DNA of 64,000 bases from positions 8,191-72,190 of the forward strand of contig QKWP01000775.1 in NCBI GenBank assembly GCA_003550325.1, written 5' to 3'. Origin of the DNA: Gigaspora rosea (lineage: Eukaryota > Glomeromycota > Glomeromycetes > Diversisporales > Gigasporaceae). Under the pieces are notes generated by a model. That model worked only from the letters and a program-made list of their open reading frames with translations. It was not told where the DNA came from and searched no databases. A program made the position numbers and the translations under genes. The stretch's first letter is position 1. The number at the start of each line of letters is the position of its first letter. Below are positions 22,271-35,139 of the stretch, piece by piece.

Positions 22271-24243
22271 TTAGATTAACTTTGTGCTAACATCTTTATA
22301 CTTTTTCAACTGTGTAGTTTCTTTAGGTACTATGCCAATTTTATCCCATTTTAAACAATCCTGGTCAGATTCATTCAATTCTTTGATCTCACCATTTATA
22401 CCAATTTTCATTCCAATTAATGAAGGAGAAATAGAAATAGAAGGAGATACTACATCTTCTTTAAGAAGATCAATTATGGAAGTATTGTTGTCTTCTATAG
22501 ATGTGACACGCTTGATAAATTCAGTACAATGTTCAAACGATACTTGAGAAGATTTAGAAAATGTGAACATCTGTATTATAATTGATTATACATAAAAAAT
22601 TATACTGTGTATTTATGATAAATAAACAATATTCAAAAATGGGTTTTCTACTTACCTGCCAGAAATGAGGCATATCATCATAAATTTCAAGTATAACTTT
22701 AGTAGGCTTCTTAAAAGGTGACTTTTCAAAATTTTTAGTTGAATATGAAGGTAATAGATATTCCTGAGGATGTGCAGCTTTATAACTTGAAAATATAACT
22801 TCATCACGAAGCTTTTCAATTCCTCCAACTTGCTATAATTAAAATTAAATTTAATTAATTTCATTGAAGTAAATTTATTATAAAGATAATTATTGCAAAA
22901 AGTGATTTACACATAAGATGGGTGGTAAATTTCCCAAAGCATCTGCAAGCATAGGACTAGAAATTAATTATTAATATTATGAGGGATATATAATGAGGTA
23001 AATATATGCTTAAATAAATTTCTTAAATAAGAACATGCATTTACCTAATGTAAGGGATGGCCAATGCTTCGTTAGCGCAATAATATTGAAAACGAGGTAC
23101 TTCAGTGAAAGAGGGATGACCAACAATTGTGGGCTTTTTTTGGGCAATTTTATCAGATAGAGCCTTAGCACTAGTGATAAATTCGTCTGCGAGAGAAGTT
23201 GAAGGCCGAATGTATATTGTATCACGAAGAGTGTCAGCATTTATTTTTTCAGTATCCCAATAAGATGGCATACTATGAGTTAAGTCTAGCTATTTTAAAG
23301 ATGTTAAATTATGTTGGTTTTTTTTTTTTTATTACCGGTAATTTAAAATGAGTCTCAAATATACACTTACCCATGGTGACTTGAAGTGTTATGTAAATAA
23401 ATTATTTGAATATATGTAAATGTGATAAAAAATAAAAGAAATTCATTTATTTGCTTAATGCTCACCAATAAAGCTGCACCTCCTGGTAAAGGTAATCCAG
23501 CATCCCTTAAAAATAAGAGTATTGCAAGAGCTAAACCTCCACCTGAACTCTCTCCTACAAATACAATTTTTTTAGGATTAATTGGTTTAAATCCAGCATC
23601 TGGCTCAGGGTCAATTAGATAAAGATATGCAGCAATTGTATCACAAAGAGAAGCAGGAAATTGATTTTGTGGTGCTGGCGCGAGACGATAATTAATTGCT
23701 AATTTAATAAGATTTAATAATTAGTTATGATAGTTATGATATTATTATTAATTAAAAGTAATATTAATCTGAATAACTTACAAAAAACTCAAGTTCAGCG
23801 TATTTAAATGTAAAAATTCTAGACATTTTAGCTGAACCTATGATAAAACTGCCAGAGTGTATATGTAATATTACTTTATCCATTTCATTATTTCTACTTT
23901 CTTCATCTTCCTTCATATATACCCATTCCCCAGATATCCTATCTTTTGTTTCTTCTTTCCATTTATCGTCTAACACATCTTCATATTGTTTTAAAATTTT
24001 CTCTAAATGTGATTTACTCTTTTGCCTATATTGTTCATTTAAGGTAACTTCTTTTATAATTATATTTGAAGGAACCTTAAAGTCGAAAGATTGTATTTCA
24101 GCCTCTGGAACAGGTAAACTCGTGAAGCTAGTAGTATTTTTGACGTATGACACTACTAAATGAAACATTAAATTCCATGATTTTACTGGTGGACCTTCAA
24201 TAAAGTGTTTTAATATGGTCATAAATAATGAAAAAAGAAGCAT
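22271..24243 (-). CDS. Alpha/beta hydrolase, hormone-sensitive-lipase type, seven exons
   Basis: Likely exons are 24243-23782, 23698-23466, 23371-23379 (a 9-base micro-exon reading SPW), 23289-23045, 22956-22911, 22832-22656 and 22570-22271, about 490 residues. The family hydrolyses esters. The oxyanion-hole motif HGG appears as HSGSF at residue ~129, the nucleophile elbow is GESSGG, and the catalytic histidine is probably in DDMPHFWQ. NYRLAP and GGIEKLRDE also fit steryl-ester/HSL-type enzymes. Splice phases agree from exon 2 onward. At the exon 1 to exon 2 junction one base is missing (TTTTTT then GTAAGT), so a real deletion or a base error is possible. The substrate is unknown, and G-to-S in HGG may weaken activity. 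Confidence 0.8.
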
Positions 24244-24439
24244 TTTGCTTAATTATTTATTTAGACAACTAAGAAGAACAAACAACCTTAAATGCTTTAA
24301 TGAAATATTTATATAATGTAAGCGTGGTTAGTTTTTCTAGCCATCCGCTTATCCGGATATGATTAGATGAAACACTATTAATTATTGTACACTTCTTATG
24401 TGAACACTTTCATGCATGTTATTGGTCAATTTTAATACA

Positions 24440-24490
24440 TGATACACAAACTTTGTTCACCTCCGATAGGTGAACAAAATTTGTGTATCA
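24440..24490. repeat. Short perfect-type hairpin
   Basis: GATACACAAACTTTGTTCACC faces GGTGAACAAAATTTGTGTATC across a short loop. It lies upstream of the hydrolase gene and may be a micro-MITE or part of the adjoining dispersed repeat. Confidence 0.6.
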
Positions 24491-24539
24491 CGTTTAGAAA
24501 TTGCAGAATCGGGTATCCTCTCGGATAGAATCGAGTTTG

Positions 24540-24600
24540 ATCAAAAAAGTCAAATTTAAGCATCTTTTCTCCAAATTTCAAGTAAATGGCTAGGTGATTA
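24540..24600. repeat. Copy of the 0.14-0.21 kb palindrome centre
   Basis: Bases such as GTCAAATTTAAGCATCTTTT match the inverse of 140-190, showing that the left-end repeat is dispersed. Confidence 0.55.
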
Positions 24601-24769
24601 CGTCAGAAATGTACAATAATGTAGTTATTGGGTCATGTTGTTAACGATAATCGCTGATTTCTTCACAGCAGACACCGCATTATGATGTGCCCTTTGGCCA
24701 CGTCATAAGCACAGTGTCCTAGTGAATAATAAGTTATCATCAACAACATGACTATAAATTATTGGATTA

Positions 24770-24970
24770 GTTTACAGTGTTTCGGGGGTTCCTTAAGCCG
24801 GGCAGATTACGTAATAATCAACCAATCAAATGGCTAAAATTTGATAAACCCGGATCAGCCCAAAACAAAAACGGTAGTCATAACCCACTTTGGAGCATTA
24901 ATAAAAAAATGTCGGGGAGGTGATTTTGCCTATATGACAGACTTTAACCCTAAACCCAAGGCGATTCTAA
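24770..24970. repeat. Dispersed repeat shared with 51.66-51.87 kb
   Basis: Both places read through AAATTTTGAT.. (or AAAATTTGAT..), a 'CCCGGATCAGCCC'-like block, 'ATTAATAAAAAAATGTCGGG' and then telomere-like CCTAACCC units. It is non-coding; the 107-residue plus-strand frame starting at 24841 lies across it and is not credible as a gene. Confidence 0.5.
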
Positions 24971-25024
24971 CCCTAATGTTAATGAAAAACTATATGTCAC
25001 GTGATCTGTCCGGCTTTAAGGATC

Positions 25025-25112
25025 CTCCGAAATTGGCGAAACTTCCGAAATGGGAGAAACCCTCCGAAACTGGGCGAAACCGAAACTTCCGAAACATCCG
25101 AAACCTAAAAAA
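25025..25112 (+). repeat. Minisatellite of TCCGAAACT/GGCGAAAC units
   Basis: There are about six imperfect repeats of roughly 10-18 bases built on CCGAAA(C/T), GC-richer than the surroundings. Confidence 0.6.
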
Positions 25113-25436
25113 AATATTAAAATCAAAAAATTTAAAAAAAAATAAAAAAATATATATAAAATAGAACTAAGCTAAGTGACAACAGCTTATGTATCACACG
25201 AGCCAATCAGATTTCAGGATCTTGTAACGTAACACGATCAGAAAATTCAAAACAAACGTTCGTTTTTATCAAAAAAAACCACAAAAAATCGCTTATTACT
25301 CAAAATCTACATAGGAAACACCTTTCGTGCTCTAACAAAAAGTTTTCCTTGAGCGATTTTACTATATATCACAAACCCTGACCCTAATCTAGGTGCTCAC
25401 CCTAACCCTAAACTAACAAAAACTAAACTTTATCGA

Positions 25437-27025
25437 TACCCCTATAAGAAAAATGGACCGTAAAGGTACGGGTTGGTTGAGTAAAGGCACGGGTTTTGGT
25501 GGCACGGATTAAACCCGTATTTGGTACGTAGGAGGCTTGGATTGGCACGGATTTTTGGCCCGTGGTGGACCGTACGCCCGTACAAAAATGGACCGTTAAT
25601 GGCTCGGGTTTTGCAACACTTTACTAGTCCAAATGGCACGGGATTTGGCCAGGTAATTAACGTGAATTAACGTGTGATAAAAAAAAATATATATACATAC
25701 AAGTAGATTACATAAATTTATATCAAAAATCAATACAATATAAACAAACTAACAATGCTCATGTATCAAAATTTTGCAAGGAATTTTTTTTGTTAAGACA
25801 CCCAGAGCAGTTTCATTAGTGAAATTATGAGATATCGCAATTTTTTTTTAAAAAAATCGTATATTGATCTTTCGCTCTTCGTGAAACGAGCCAACACGTA
25901 CCACCTTCGACACGTATCATTCCGTGAAATGTAAGGTGCCATTACGTATGACGTGTAATAACGTCGAGGTAGGACCGTCCCAAATATGGAAACCCATGGT
26001 TGACTCAGGACCGCAGATCATGACCAATCAAAATCTACAGATCCAAATATGAAAACATGTCATGTGTTGATCATCCAATCAAAATCGTGAATTTTAAAAG
26101 ATCAAAATTTAATGAATCGAAGCGAAAGCTAAAAAAAATTAATTAAACCTCATATTTAAAGTCGAAGAAAAATACTACCAAATGTTTTTACAACATAAAT
26201 AATACACGTCTTTATTAATTTAGATAATTTGTTAACTAATCTACTATCAGCATTGACGAAATCGTCATAGTTTTTCTTATATAATATCAAATATTCAGCT
26301 ATATATCGAATTTAGAACCAAATATCTTGTACAATCTCCTATTACACACCACTATTCCATTAAAAAAATCTTTTGACGTTGGTATACACACAAATACATT
26401 TTAAGTTTCTCTTCGAATCTAAGTTTTATAACCTAAAATAACAAAAATTTGAAATTAATTAGTTATACGTACTATCATCTATGTATGATTTTATATCATT
26501 TTTTGAATACTTTTGTATAATGTATACAACAAAAATTATACATATTAATGTTCTTTACTCACGTTACCTTTGCTAAATTGTCGTGCTAAATGTTTTTAAC
26601 CTCTTTCTTCGCACAACGAACGAAATTTTGGCACGGTAGTGACTTGAAGTTTCTTACATTTTTTAAAACTTTGGTTGAAAAATCGTACTATGAAAGTTGG
26701 TGGATTAAGTTGGATTAAGCGAATATGTTGTAGGGCAGAGCGCAATCTTCAAGTTTGTTTAGTGAACCTTTCCCCTTTACTATGGAGTTAGGTTACCCGA
26801 GCTTCCGAAAAAAGTATTGTAAAACGTATAAAAAAATTTTTTTATCAATTGGATCGTCTGTGTAACATGGACGGTCCTACCTGTTGTCATAACGTGCCAC
26901 CTCCCCCGTACCACTTTTTACCGTGATATTCCGTCAACAGCTCTATACGTACCACTCCGACCGTGCCATTCCGTGGATTCCAGACACAACCCGTACCACA
27001 CCCCGGACCACTTTTTTTATAAGGT
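25437..27025. mobile_element. Non-autonomous element with GC-rich inverted ends
   Basis: The left end has CCCTATAAGAAAAATGGACC followed by repeated GGTACGGG/GGCACGG motifs. The right end is the inverse (CCGTACCAC.. GGACCACTTTTTTTATAAGG). More GTACCAC/GTGCCATTCCGT motifs lie at 25890-25970 and 26900-26995. The middle is AT-rich and non-coding. The target duplication is not clear, and the class is unknown. Confidence 0.6.
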
Positions 27026-27485
27026 ACAGAGATGATCTACAGGTGACATATCACATGCATCGCATATAACTTAACTATATAAAATAAACTTAAAACAATA
27101 AAGCATAAAAAAAAAATAAAAAAAATAAAAAGGAAATTCTATTCTATTTTCACCCGGATTAAAGTCACCCGAAATATCTTTTATGATAATACTGTATTTG
27201 ATACAAATTCATATTATATCGTTAAAATTCATTTACTCTAAGTAAAAAAAATTCTGATCACTATACCTAAGGCTACGGGATATTTCGGAAAATTTTTATA
27301 CAGTCACGGAACAATTCGGAAAAATTTTTTTTTGAAAAAAAATTTTTTAAAATTTTACTATGTGAACCACCCCCTCCTGGAGAGGAAGGATGTAATGTGA
27401 AACACATAATCAACTTGGTATGGGCTTATTTCTTCCGCAGGAACATCACCTGATCCGATTCCTTAATCATATCTCATATCAATTT

Positions 27486-27845
27486 AAGGCCACGCGTCCA
27501 ATTTTTTTTATTTTTATTATTATTTTTTTTAGATCCCAATTGTGCCAATTGTTCGATTGACATATATTTTTCTCACAACGTTAATAATTGAATGAATTCT
27601 AAGTGTGGCAAATAACTTATTCCAATAATTATTTTCATCCGGTGTCACCCGATGGAGACCTTAATTTCCCGTAATCGCCGCCCCAATTTTTTGATTCCTT
27701 GTTGTGCAAAATGAAAAATTAGCCTTGTATAGCCTTAAATGTGAACATTATTTAAATTAAACTAAAAAAAAAATCCTCCCGTCCGTCCCGAATTTTGAAA
27801 TCCATGTAATGCAAACCGAAAAATCAACTTTGCGTGGCCTAATAT
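27486..27845. mobile_element. MITE of the GGCCACGCAAAG family, diverged copy
   Basis: The ends read AAGGCCACGC and the inverse of CAACTTTGCGTGGCCTAAT. The interior has TGTGCCAATTGTTCGATT and 'CCGGTGTCACCCGATGGAGA', shared with the copies at 43.4-44.6 kb and 55.14-55.39 kb. Confidence 0.65.
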
Positions 27846-28257
27846 ACCAATACCCATTTTGATCCCATTATCTGCTCGCATAATATCTTATTGTTATTTT
27901 ATTGATATCAGTTTAATGAAATCCCCTCATATTAGCATCACCAGCATCAGCGTCTTTAATCTATCGCTGTGATTTGGTGATATATCTTTCATTAAGTTCA
28001 TATGAATCGCGTATTCGATTCTTTCCCTACACCAGCACCGCTTATTTATACCACTCATCCCGTAATCGGTTGGAGCTTTAAATTGGCACTTGTCTATCTT
28101 GTTTTATCGCTCTGCCAAATCAACCGTTACAATAGTGATATAAACTGTAAATTATAGTTAATATAAATTGTACTCTAAAACTATAGTTAAATGTAGTTTT
28201 GTATAAACTATAATTTGTAGTTCGCATTTCTAAGTTCATGTCATAAGCCGAAATACA

Positions 28258-28600
28258 GTATCAGTTAATTTTGATGATAACGATTTTGATTTACCAACTT
28301 TAAATAATTATTTTTTAAACTATTGTAAAAAACTTGAAGAATTTATTAATAAACTTAATTACAATAGAGATATAGAAGCTGATAAGCTTTAAACTCAAGA
28401 GAATGACAAAAATTTTACATTTTGTAAAAATAAAGATGGTAGAATTGGATTTTATTATAAAAAAAAAACAATGGATAAAGTAATACTTATGATACTAAAG
28501 ATTCTGATAAATATAAAACTTAAATTAGAAATGTTATATAATAAAATTAAGCAATCAACAAATACTGATGCATTGCATTATTGTAGTTGAAATGTTGTGC
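28258..28600 (+). pseudogene. Decayed coding relic, unknown
   Basis: The plus strand reads gene-like protein (around NDFDLPTLNNYFLNYCKKLE and IGFYYKKKTMDKV) interrupted by stops and frame changes. A similar relic on the minus strand lies at 28790-29050. No domain is recognised. Confidence 0.3.
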
Positions 28601-28789
28601 TTTAATCTAATAATTTTTGTTCGCCTGAATTCATTAATTTCATCTGCAAGTTTTCATTTTCACTTTTTAATTAATTTATTTCTAGCTAAAATTTGTAAAT
28701 AGCATTTATTGCATGCTGTAAAAACTATTTCTTTGTAAACATAATATTAAAGGCCTATAATACTGCAGCAAGTTCATTGAATAATTTAT

Positions 28790-29050
28790 TCAAATATTAA
28801 CAATGTACTATTTCTAGTTTTTTCTTGAATGTTTGTATTAGGTGCTTGTTCTAAATCAGATAGTATTATATTAAAATCTTTAATTAATTTTCTAATATAA
28901 TATTTTTGTTAAAATTTTAAATAATATTTAGATTTTTTATCTAAATATAATGCATCAGTAAGCTAATTACATAATCTATTTAAAAGTTTCTGAAGTTTAT
29001 ATTGGCTTTGTTAATATGCACTACTATCATCTTGTGTTTTATTACTGTAC
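28790..29050 (-). pseudogene. Decayed coding relic, unknown
   Basis: The minus strand reads blocks such as SQYKLQKLLNRLCN, KKSKYYLK and LIKDFNIILSDLEQAPNTNI with several stop codons between them. It resembles an old host or transposon gene; the family is not recognised. Confidence 0.3.
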
Positions 29051-29284
29051 GTTAGTGTGATTACGAATATCAATGCAGAATGATACTAGAATGATTACAT
29101 GGGCTTGGTGCTGCAAAAGGGGGTAAGTTGACAAATAATTTTTTTTATACAAATCAATTTAAAATAAGATTTGAAACACACGCTGCATAAAATTAACCAT
29201 TTGTATAACTATAGAACCATATTTACCACTATAGTAACCTTTGAAGCAATTTCAAAAGACAAATTTGCTAATTTACAAATTTGA

Positions 29285-29440
29285 TAATAAGTTTTGATCT
29301 ACCGATCCTTTTTAGATGATTTTGCTACCAAAATGTTCGTCTCAATGAGACGATTCTAACAAGCTCAAAATCGCTAAAATCTGATCACAGGATCCCAAGA
29401 TCGTTACGATTTTGTATTATTTTAGTAAACTTTATATATT
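29285..29440. repeat. Dispersed repeat, inverse copy at 36748-36900
   Basis: The tract with GTCTCAATGAGACGATTCTA and CAGGATCCCAAGATC is found in inverse orientation at 36748-36900. It abuts the Helitron 3' end at 29457. Both copies lie next to Helitron-like sequence. Confidence 0.65.
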
Positions 29441-29456
29441 CAAAATTTACTAACAA

Positions 29457-29640
29457 ACTAGCACATGATCATGTGGCGGCTTCGCCACCAGGTATGATTT
29501 AATATCGGGCATGTTAAACATTACTAATAAGTTTAACTTTTTTTAAATTTGAATGATTTGGTATGATATACCGGGATAAGTCTTTATTGATTTGTGATCA
29601 TAGATATGATTTATGCATAATTGAAGTGAAAGGATATAGT
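29457..29640 (-). mobile_element. Helitron 3' terminal part
   Basis: On the minus strand the sequence ends GGTGGCGAAGCCGCCAC (hairpin), ATGATCATGTG, CTAG and a host T. The adjoining ~180 bases recur in inverse orientation at 37290-37466, where the end also is CTAG-T but the hairpin is lost. The 5' end was not found. Confidence 0.6.
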
Positions 29641-30624
29641 CTCAGAAATAGACAAGATGTTATCTGTGTATCAACGTAAGATGTTGCGTATTTAATCCAT
29701 GGCATTGGCTGACGGTTTCCAGGCTTAATAATATAAGTGGGCATTAATGTGAAAGTGACTATCATAGATAGGATTTGCCTGATCGGTTAACTATTATCGG
29801 TCTATTTGTAATTATCCTTGATAACGAACTTAAAATTATATAGGCTTAAAGTATTATAGAAAACAAAAAAAATTTTGTTAAAGAAGATTACGTGTTAACA
29901 AATATATATGAAAGAATTTATCATATAAAATTAGAGAATGTGTAATGTGGGGTAAATGTGATGTTTATTATTAATAAATTCGAATTCATTAAGAGTTTAA
30001 TAGGAGAATAAAATTAAGTGATCTATTCATTATCTTTTAAGCTTTTAAAAAAAAATTAAATTGAATTCTATCTCTATCTCGACCTTTATCAAGATGATTC
30101 GATCTTTAGCTCATGGAAATAAATATAATACTCATATTATGTAGATAAGAGTATTAGCTTAAGTTTTTGCATTATTAGAAAGTTTAGCAGTATGTACAAA
30201 GTTATCTAGATTTAGATCTTACATGTAATGTCTCAATTTTCCTTTTTTTTGGTTAATTATTTCAGCATGTAGAGTTTACATATAGTTAATATGTGACTAG
30301 AACTATGAGAACAGTAAAAGTAATCATTTTTAAGTGAAATTTTGGAGTTAACAATTATTTTTTATTATTCTTGCACAATGTTTATAGACCTTCTTTCAAA
30401 GGTCGTGTGGTTTCTATAGTAATTTTTGGTAGTAAATGAAATTTAAATTGTAAGTTATAAGTAAGTTACACAAGCTAGTAATCTAAAGAAGTGAAAAAGG
30501 TAAAGCGTCATGCTAATGCTATGAGTCTTGTGAATTAAATAAGCTAAAGTAATGTGATAGCTTAAATTACTTACTAAATCTTTGTTCAAATTACTTATTA
30601 ACCGTTGTCAAATTATTTTTTATA

Positions 30625-30670
30625 CTAGTGATATAAGTGGTGCTTCGCACTACACATCTTAGTTAATAAT
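30625..30670 (-). mobile_element. Second Helitron-like 3' end
   Basis: The minus strand has the hairpin TAGTGCGAAGCACCA followed by CTTATATCACTAGT. It differs in sequence from the end at 29457, so it belongs to another Helitron subfamily. The extent to the right is unknown. Confidence 0.5.
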
Positions 30671-30869
30671 TTTTAACTATTGCAGTACATACAGTATGCA
30701 GTTAAATTATACTTAGATTGTTTAAAATCACAATTTTGTTTAAAGTTCTCCTCCCTTTCAAGAGCTCCCCTTTGAAATTAAACAGGCCAATCAGAACATT
30801 CATTATGTCTGAGATTTCATTAAGTCATGCTTATAAGCCAACCAATAATAGTATGGTTATTTTTGAAAT

Positions 30870-33300
30870 ATAACATAATGTTTGTATTGGAATTATGTGA
30901 TTTCGATCATGAAAATTCTGTCACAGAATTTACTTACCATTCTGGTGAACAAAGCACATAGTTGAATTAGTTTGCATTAAATTATCATAAAAATCTTGCT
31001 ATGAAACATACTTGCTATCTACACAGTATGTGGTAAAGGTTAATATAGTTTGCATTAAAATTGCACAATTTCTATTGTGAGTTATGTAAAAAATTTGTTA
31101 CAAACTTTATTTATTATTCTAGTAACACATAGTTGTGTTGATTTAGTTTGTATTGGAATTGTCATAATTTCTATCTCTTATTCACTAATGCACAATATAC
31201 AATGGTAAGTTTGGAGTCAGCTTGTATTAAAATTTCACAATTCTTATCATAATTTAGTGTAAAAAATTCTGTTGTAAAACTTGCCAACTTGTGATTACAA
31301 AGATGTAGATTAGATTGCATTAGATAATTGTGACTTTGCTATAAAAAATTCTGTTACAGAGATCGTTATTTTTGTAAATACTGCATGTGGTTAACTTGCA
31401 TTGGAATTATCATGATGCTAAAGAATCAGAAATGGGCAAGTAAATTACTTGTTATGAAAAAATCACTTCACACGCATGTAATTAGTAGTAATTATATTAT
31501 TAGTAATTGTTGCATAGTGATTTAGCTTTTTACACAAATTACTTTGCCTATCTATACAGTAGAGTAACCAAAAGTAAAAATTCAAGTTCTTACTTTAATG
31601 AATTAGCCCATAATTATAATACAATCAATTCCTGGTCATTTTATTATTTCTATTATTCTCTATAACAATAATCAAACATTGTTACTATAAAAACACTAAA
31701 AAAATGCACGATTTTGAAAACTGGTAATACATATAGCGAATTACAATTCTCATAGGGCTAAATTCGTTATTAAGAAACTTAAATTTCACTTCCAGATTTT
31801 TATTTTGTTATAATAAAATGATCATTAGATATGAACATAATGTAAATAAAAAAAAATTAAAGATGAATAATTAAATACTATACCAAATCTGAAATTAAAC
31901 ATTCCTTTTTTATAAGAATGCTTAATTTTGATTATTATGTGTAATAATATGATGTGATTTGTATAAATATGAAAAGTAAACTCCCTAAATGAATTAGTGA
32001 CATTATATTGAATAACTTAAATAATTCAATTACTAAATTGTTGCAAACTCAACAACTAAACTAAGGTGAATATGTCCCTTATAAAAAATTATTAACTTTA
32101 GTTAATAAATGATCATTAGGTTCATATACATACTAAGTCAGAATGAATAAAAATTAGGTTAATTGCTTACCTTAAATATTAGATATTTTGACCAATTAAT
32201 AAAGATTTCTATTGTAAAAAAATCTGTTATATAGTATGTAATTAAGATCATATTAGTTTGTATTGGAATTATCATTTATTATGAGTTACTTTTTGAGCAT
32301 ACCTTCTATTCTGGTGGACACAGTAAGTATTTAAGTTAGTTGCATTAAAATTATCATGTCTATTGTGAATTATTGTAAAAATTCTGGTAAAAAAATATAC
32401 TGATTCCAGTAATATACAGTATGTGGTTAAGGTTGAGTTAGTGAATTGAAGTTGCATGATTTCTGCTGTGAGTCACTGTAGCAAAAATTGCTCTTTTAGT
32501 GATACATAATGTGTTGTTAAGGTTGAGTTAAGTTTGTATTGGAATCATAATTTCTATTGTTAATTACTAAAAAAAATTCTCTAAGTTTGTATTAGATTTC
32601 TATTAAGCGTTACAAAATAGCAGAGTCTTTTTCAATTTTTAACAACCGCCCTACCTTATTTAGTGCAAGGGTGCATCGATTGTAGACAGGATTTGCATGA
32701 GGAGAGTATCTCCCTGCATTTAGAATACAAACTAAAAATTCCAATTATAGAACATAATTAAAATTTTGCTTTGTGTTCGCAAAGCAGGAAGGTGCTCTCC
32801 TCATGCAAATCTGGGCTACACTTGATGCATTCTCAATGCACTAAAATTAGGTAGGACAAATATTAAAAATCGAAAAAGACTCTGCTTTACAAAGACTTAC
32901 TATTGGATGGCAATTTTATATATCTTAAATTATCAAGATTTCTACTTTGTGTTTGCAAAGCAGGAAGCTGCTCTCTGCTCATGCAAATCCAGGCTATATT
33001 TGACACACCCCCGACACACTAAAATAAGATAAAACAGTTGTTAAAAATCAAAAAAAAAACATCTACAGAACTTTGATGGTGACAGTACACCAAATTATCA
33101 TGATATCTATCATGAAATAATGTAAAAATTAACATGAATCTTGTTCACTATCCCGGAGATCATAGTATATAATTAAAGTTGAATTAGCTTGCATTGGTAT
33201 TACTGTAAAAAGTTCTATTACAAAACCTACTTGCTATTCCAGTACACATCGTATCCAGTCAAGGTTGAGTTATTACCGTAAAGCATCCTATTTTGTTATT
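30870..33300 (+). repeat. Degenerate ~110-base satellite
   Basis: The unit runs roughly: AAGGTTGAGTTAGTTTGCAT, TGGAATTATCATGATTTCTA, a 'TACTGTAAAAATTCTGTTAC' block, then a 'CAGTGATACACAGTATGTGG' block. Copies cluster at 30870-31400, 32230-32620, 33100-33300 and 35540-35830, and in inverse orientation at 43150-43275 and 44580-45060. No gene is present in this 2.4 kb. Confidence 0.6.
32619..32886. mobile_element. Foldback MITE with ~95-base arms
   Basis: The inverted arms begin AGCAGAGTCTTTTTC and carry CATGAGGAGAG-type inner ends. Flanks TTACAAAAT and TTACAAAGA agree at 7 of 9 positions, hinting at a 9-base duplication. A further partial arm lies at 32965-33065. Confidence 0.65.
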
Positions 33301-33541
33301 CTAGTGGAAAGGTCATCGAGAGGTTATAATATGCATGGTTCTCTGTAATTTTCTCTGAAAATTCTACTGTATTTAGGTATAATTTTATTTGTAAAGCATA
33401 ATGTTTGCTGATTTCTGTTCGAAAACTGGATGGGTTGCTCTTATTCATTGTTAATATCCGGTATTTCTAATTCATATAAGTTACTATCTGTGAAAAAGTT
33501 ATTATACAATGGTTTAATATAAAATGAATAATCATATAATT

Positions 33542-34785
33542 TTATATAAAAAATTTCAAATTACCTTGATTTATATAATTATTGATAAATGAAATAAAAC
33601 TACTTTTATACAGCGAATCAATATTCATTTGCATATCTTCATTTTTTATATTTTGTAATTTATTATCTGATTCCAATAATTCTGATAAAATGGTTTCGTT
33701 ATTTTGCCATTCAACAAAAAATTCGTAAAATTCTTTTACAATTGGTCGTTTTTCCGGATCTGTATGCCTACATTTCTTCATCAAGTCTATATAGCACATT
33801 GCAGTATTTTCGTGAATAGGTGGTCGTAAACCACCAAATACTTGGAACTGAAATTGTATTTTAGATTGTAACATGGAATCTTGCTCAAAAGGTACAGGTT
33901 TACCATATAAAATTTCCCACATAATTATATCAAAAGAATAAATATCAGATGCTTTATATGTGGATGTTTGTTCAATACTTCAGGAGCGATATAGGGTAAA
34001 ATTCCATAAACTCCATCAGATTTTGATTCTAATTCAACATTGGCAGTTATCGAAAGTCCTAAATCTGCGATGTATGCATTTTTTAAATTATTTAGTAGTA
34101 TATTTCCGCTATGTAAATCCCGATGAATAAGATCATAGGAATGAATTAACTGAAGATCTGATGCAATACATTGTAGGAGATTTAATTTATCATTCCAATT
34201 CATTTTTGCTATTGCATGTAGATTTTTGCGCAAACAACCTAATGATGCATATTTCATGACAAGAATATAATCTTTAGAAACATTATCCCTTGATATACAA
34301 AAAAATTTTAAAAAGTTGAATCTTTAAGACCGATATCACAATATTGTTAAGAAAAAAATGAGTTAGCATAAATAACAAAGAATCATGTGATTAACAACAA
34401 TATTTCATAAAAATTACCTCAATGATAAATTCTTCGCAATAATTATTTGATTTATGAAGTAATTTAAGCGCAACAGATTCCAATATATTTCGAATTTATC
34501 ATACCATTCAGCGTAATATACAGTTGCAAATCCACCTTTACCTATCTCAATAATATTTTTAAATTCATTATAAGAAATCCAAGATATCTGATATTTATTT
34601 TCTAATAATATTTTTTTCAAGTCGTCATAAATTTCTGAACTATATATCCACTCGTTTGTGCCTATTTATTTGTAAAATTTAGTAATAAATATAATAAATA
34701 ATAAATAATTTAATATCTAACATATATATTTTATAAAAATTAACAATATAATACCTATTGTTAAATCTTTTTCTCTATCGACCAT
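33542..34785 (-). pseudogene. TKL-type protein kinase, frame-broken
   Basis: Serine/threonine kinases of this TKL-like group are strongly expanded in Rhizophagus. Exon 1 is 34785-34755 (start MVDREKDLTI), followed by intron 34662-34754. Exon 2, 34661-34418, has the glycine loop IGKGGFATVYYAEW. Exon 3 has HRDLHSGNILL (catalytic loop), ADLGLS (DFG position is DLG), APEV and a C-lobe ending WQNNETILSELLES. The reading frame shifts by one base at about 34485 (before the VALK lysine), about 34310 (T run) and about 33965 (before SDIYSF). SFG is also SFD here. The catalytic residues survive, but no single frame spans the domain. This is probably a recent pseudogene; base errors are the alternative. 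Confidence 0.75.
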
Positions 34786-35139
34786 TTAAAGTAGTTAATA
34801 AATAAGCATATATTATATTATATACCTATATATAATAAATAAGCATTTTATGTATTTTATAGAAATTGATCTGGAGATATCAAGCCAATCAATCGTATAC
34901 CAATATCAGGTGTAACTATCTTTTTCATGTCAAAAGATACTCTTATGAATTCACTTTTCTAAACAATTATTGGATATCGCTCTAATATTATTCTAAATTT
35001 AAACATGACATTAAATTATTATTCTTTTGTTTACAATTACACTTGATCTTATGATTGAATTGTGATATGTCTCAATTCACTAGCTCAAATTTAAATTCTA
35101 TATTTACCTTTAATACCAGTATTTGACTTTATCTAGATC

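Noticed and set aside
23840-24163. 107-residue plus-strand frame
   Set aside because: It is antisense to exon 1 of the alpha/beta hydrolase.
24841-25164. 107-residue plus-strand frame
   Set aside because: It crosses a dispersed repeat, telomere-like units and a minisatellite; the lysine-rich end is an A run.
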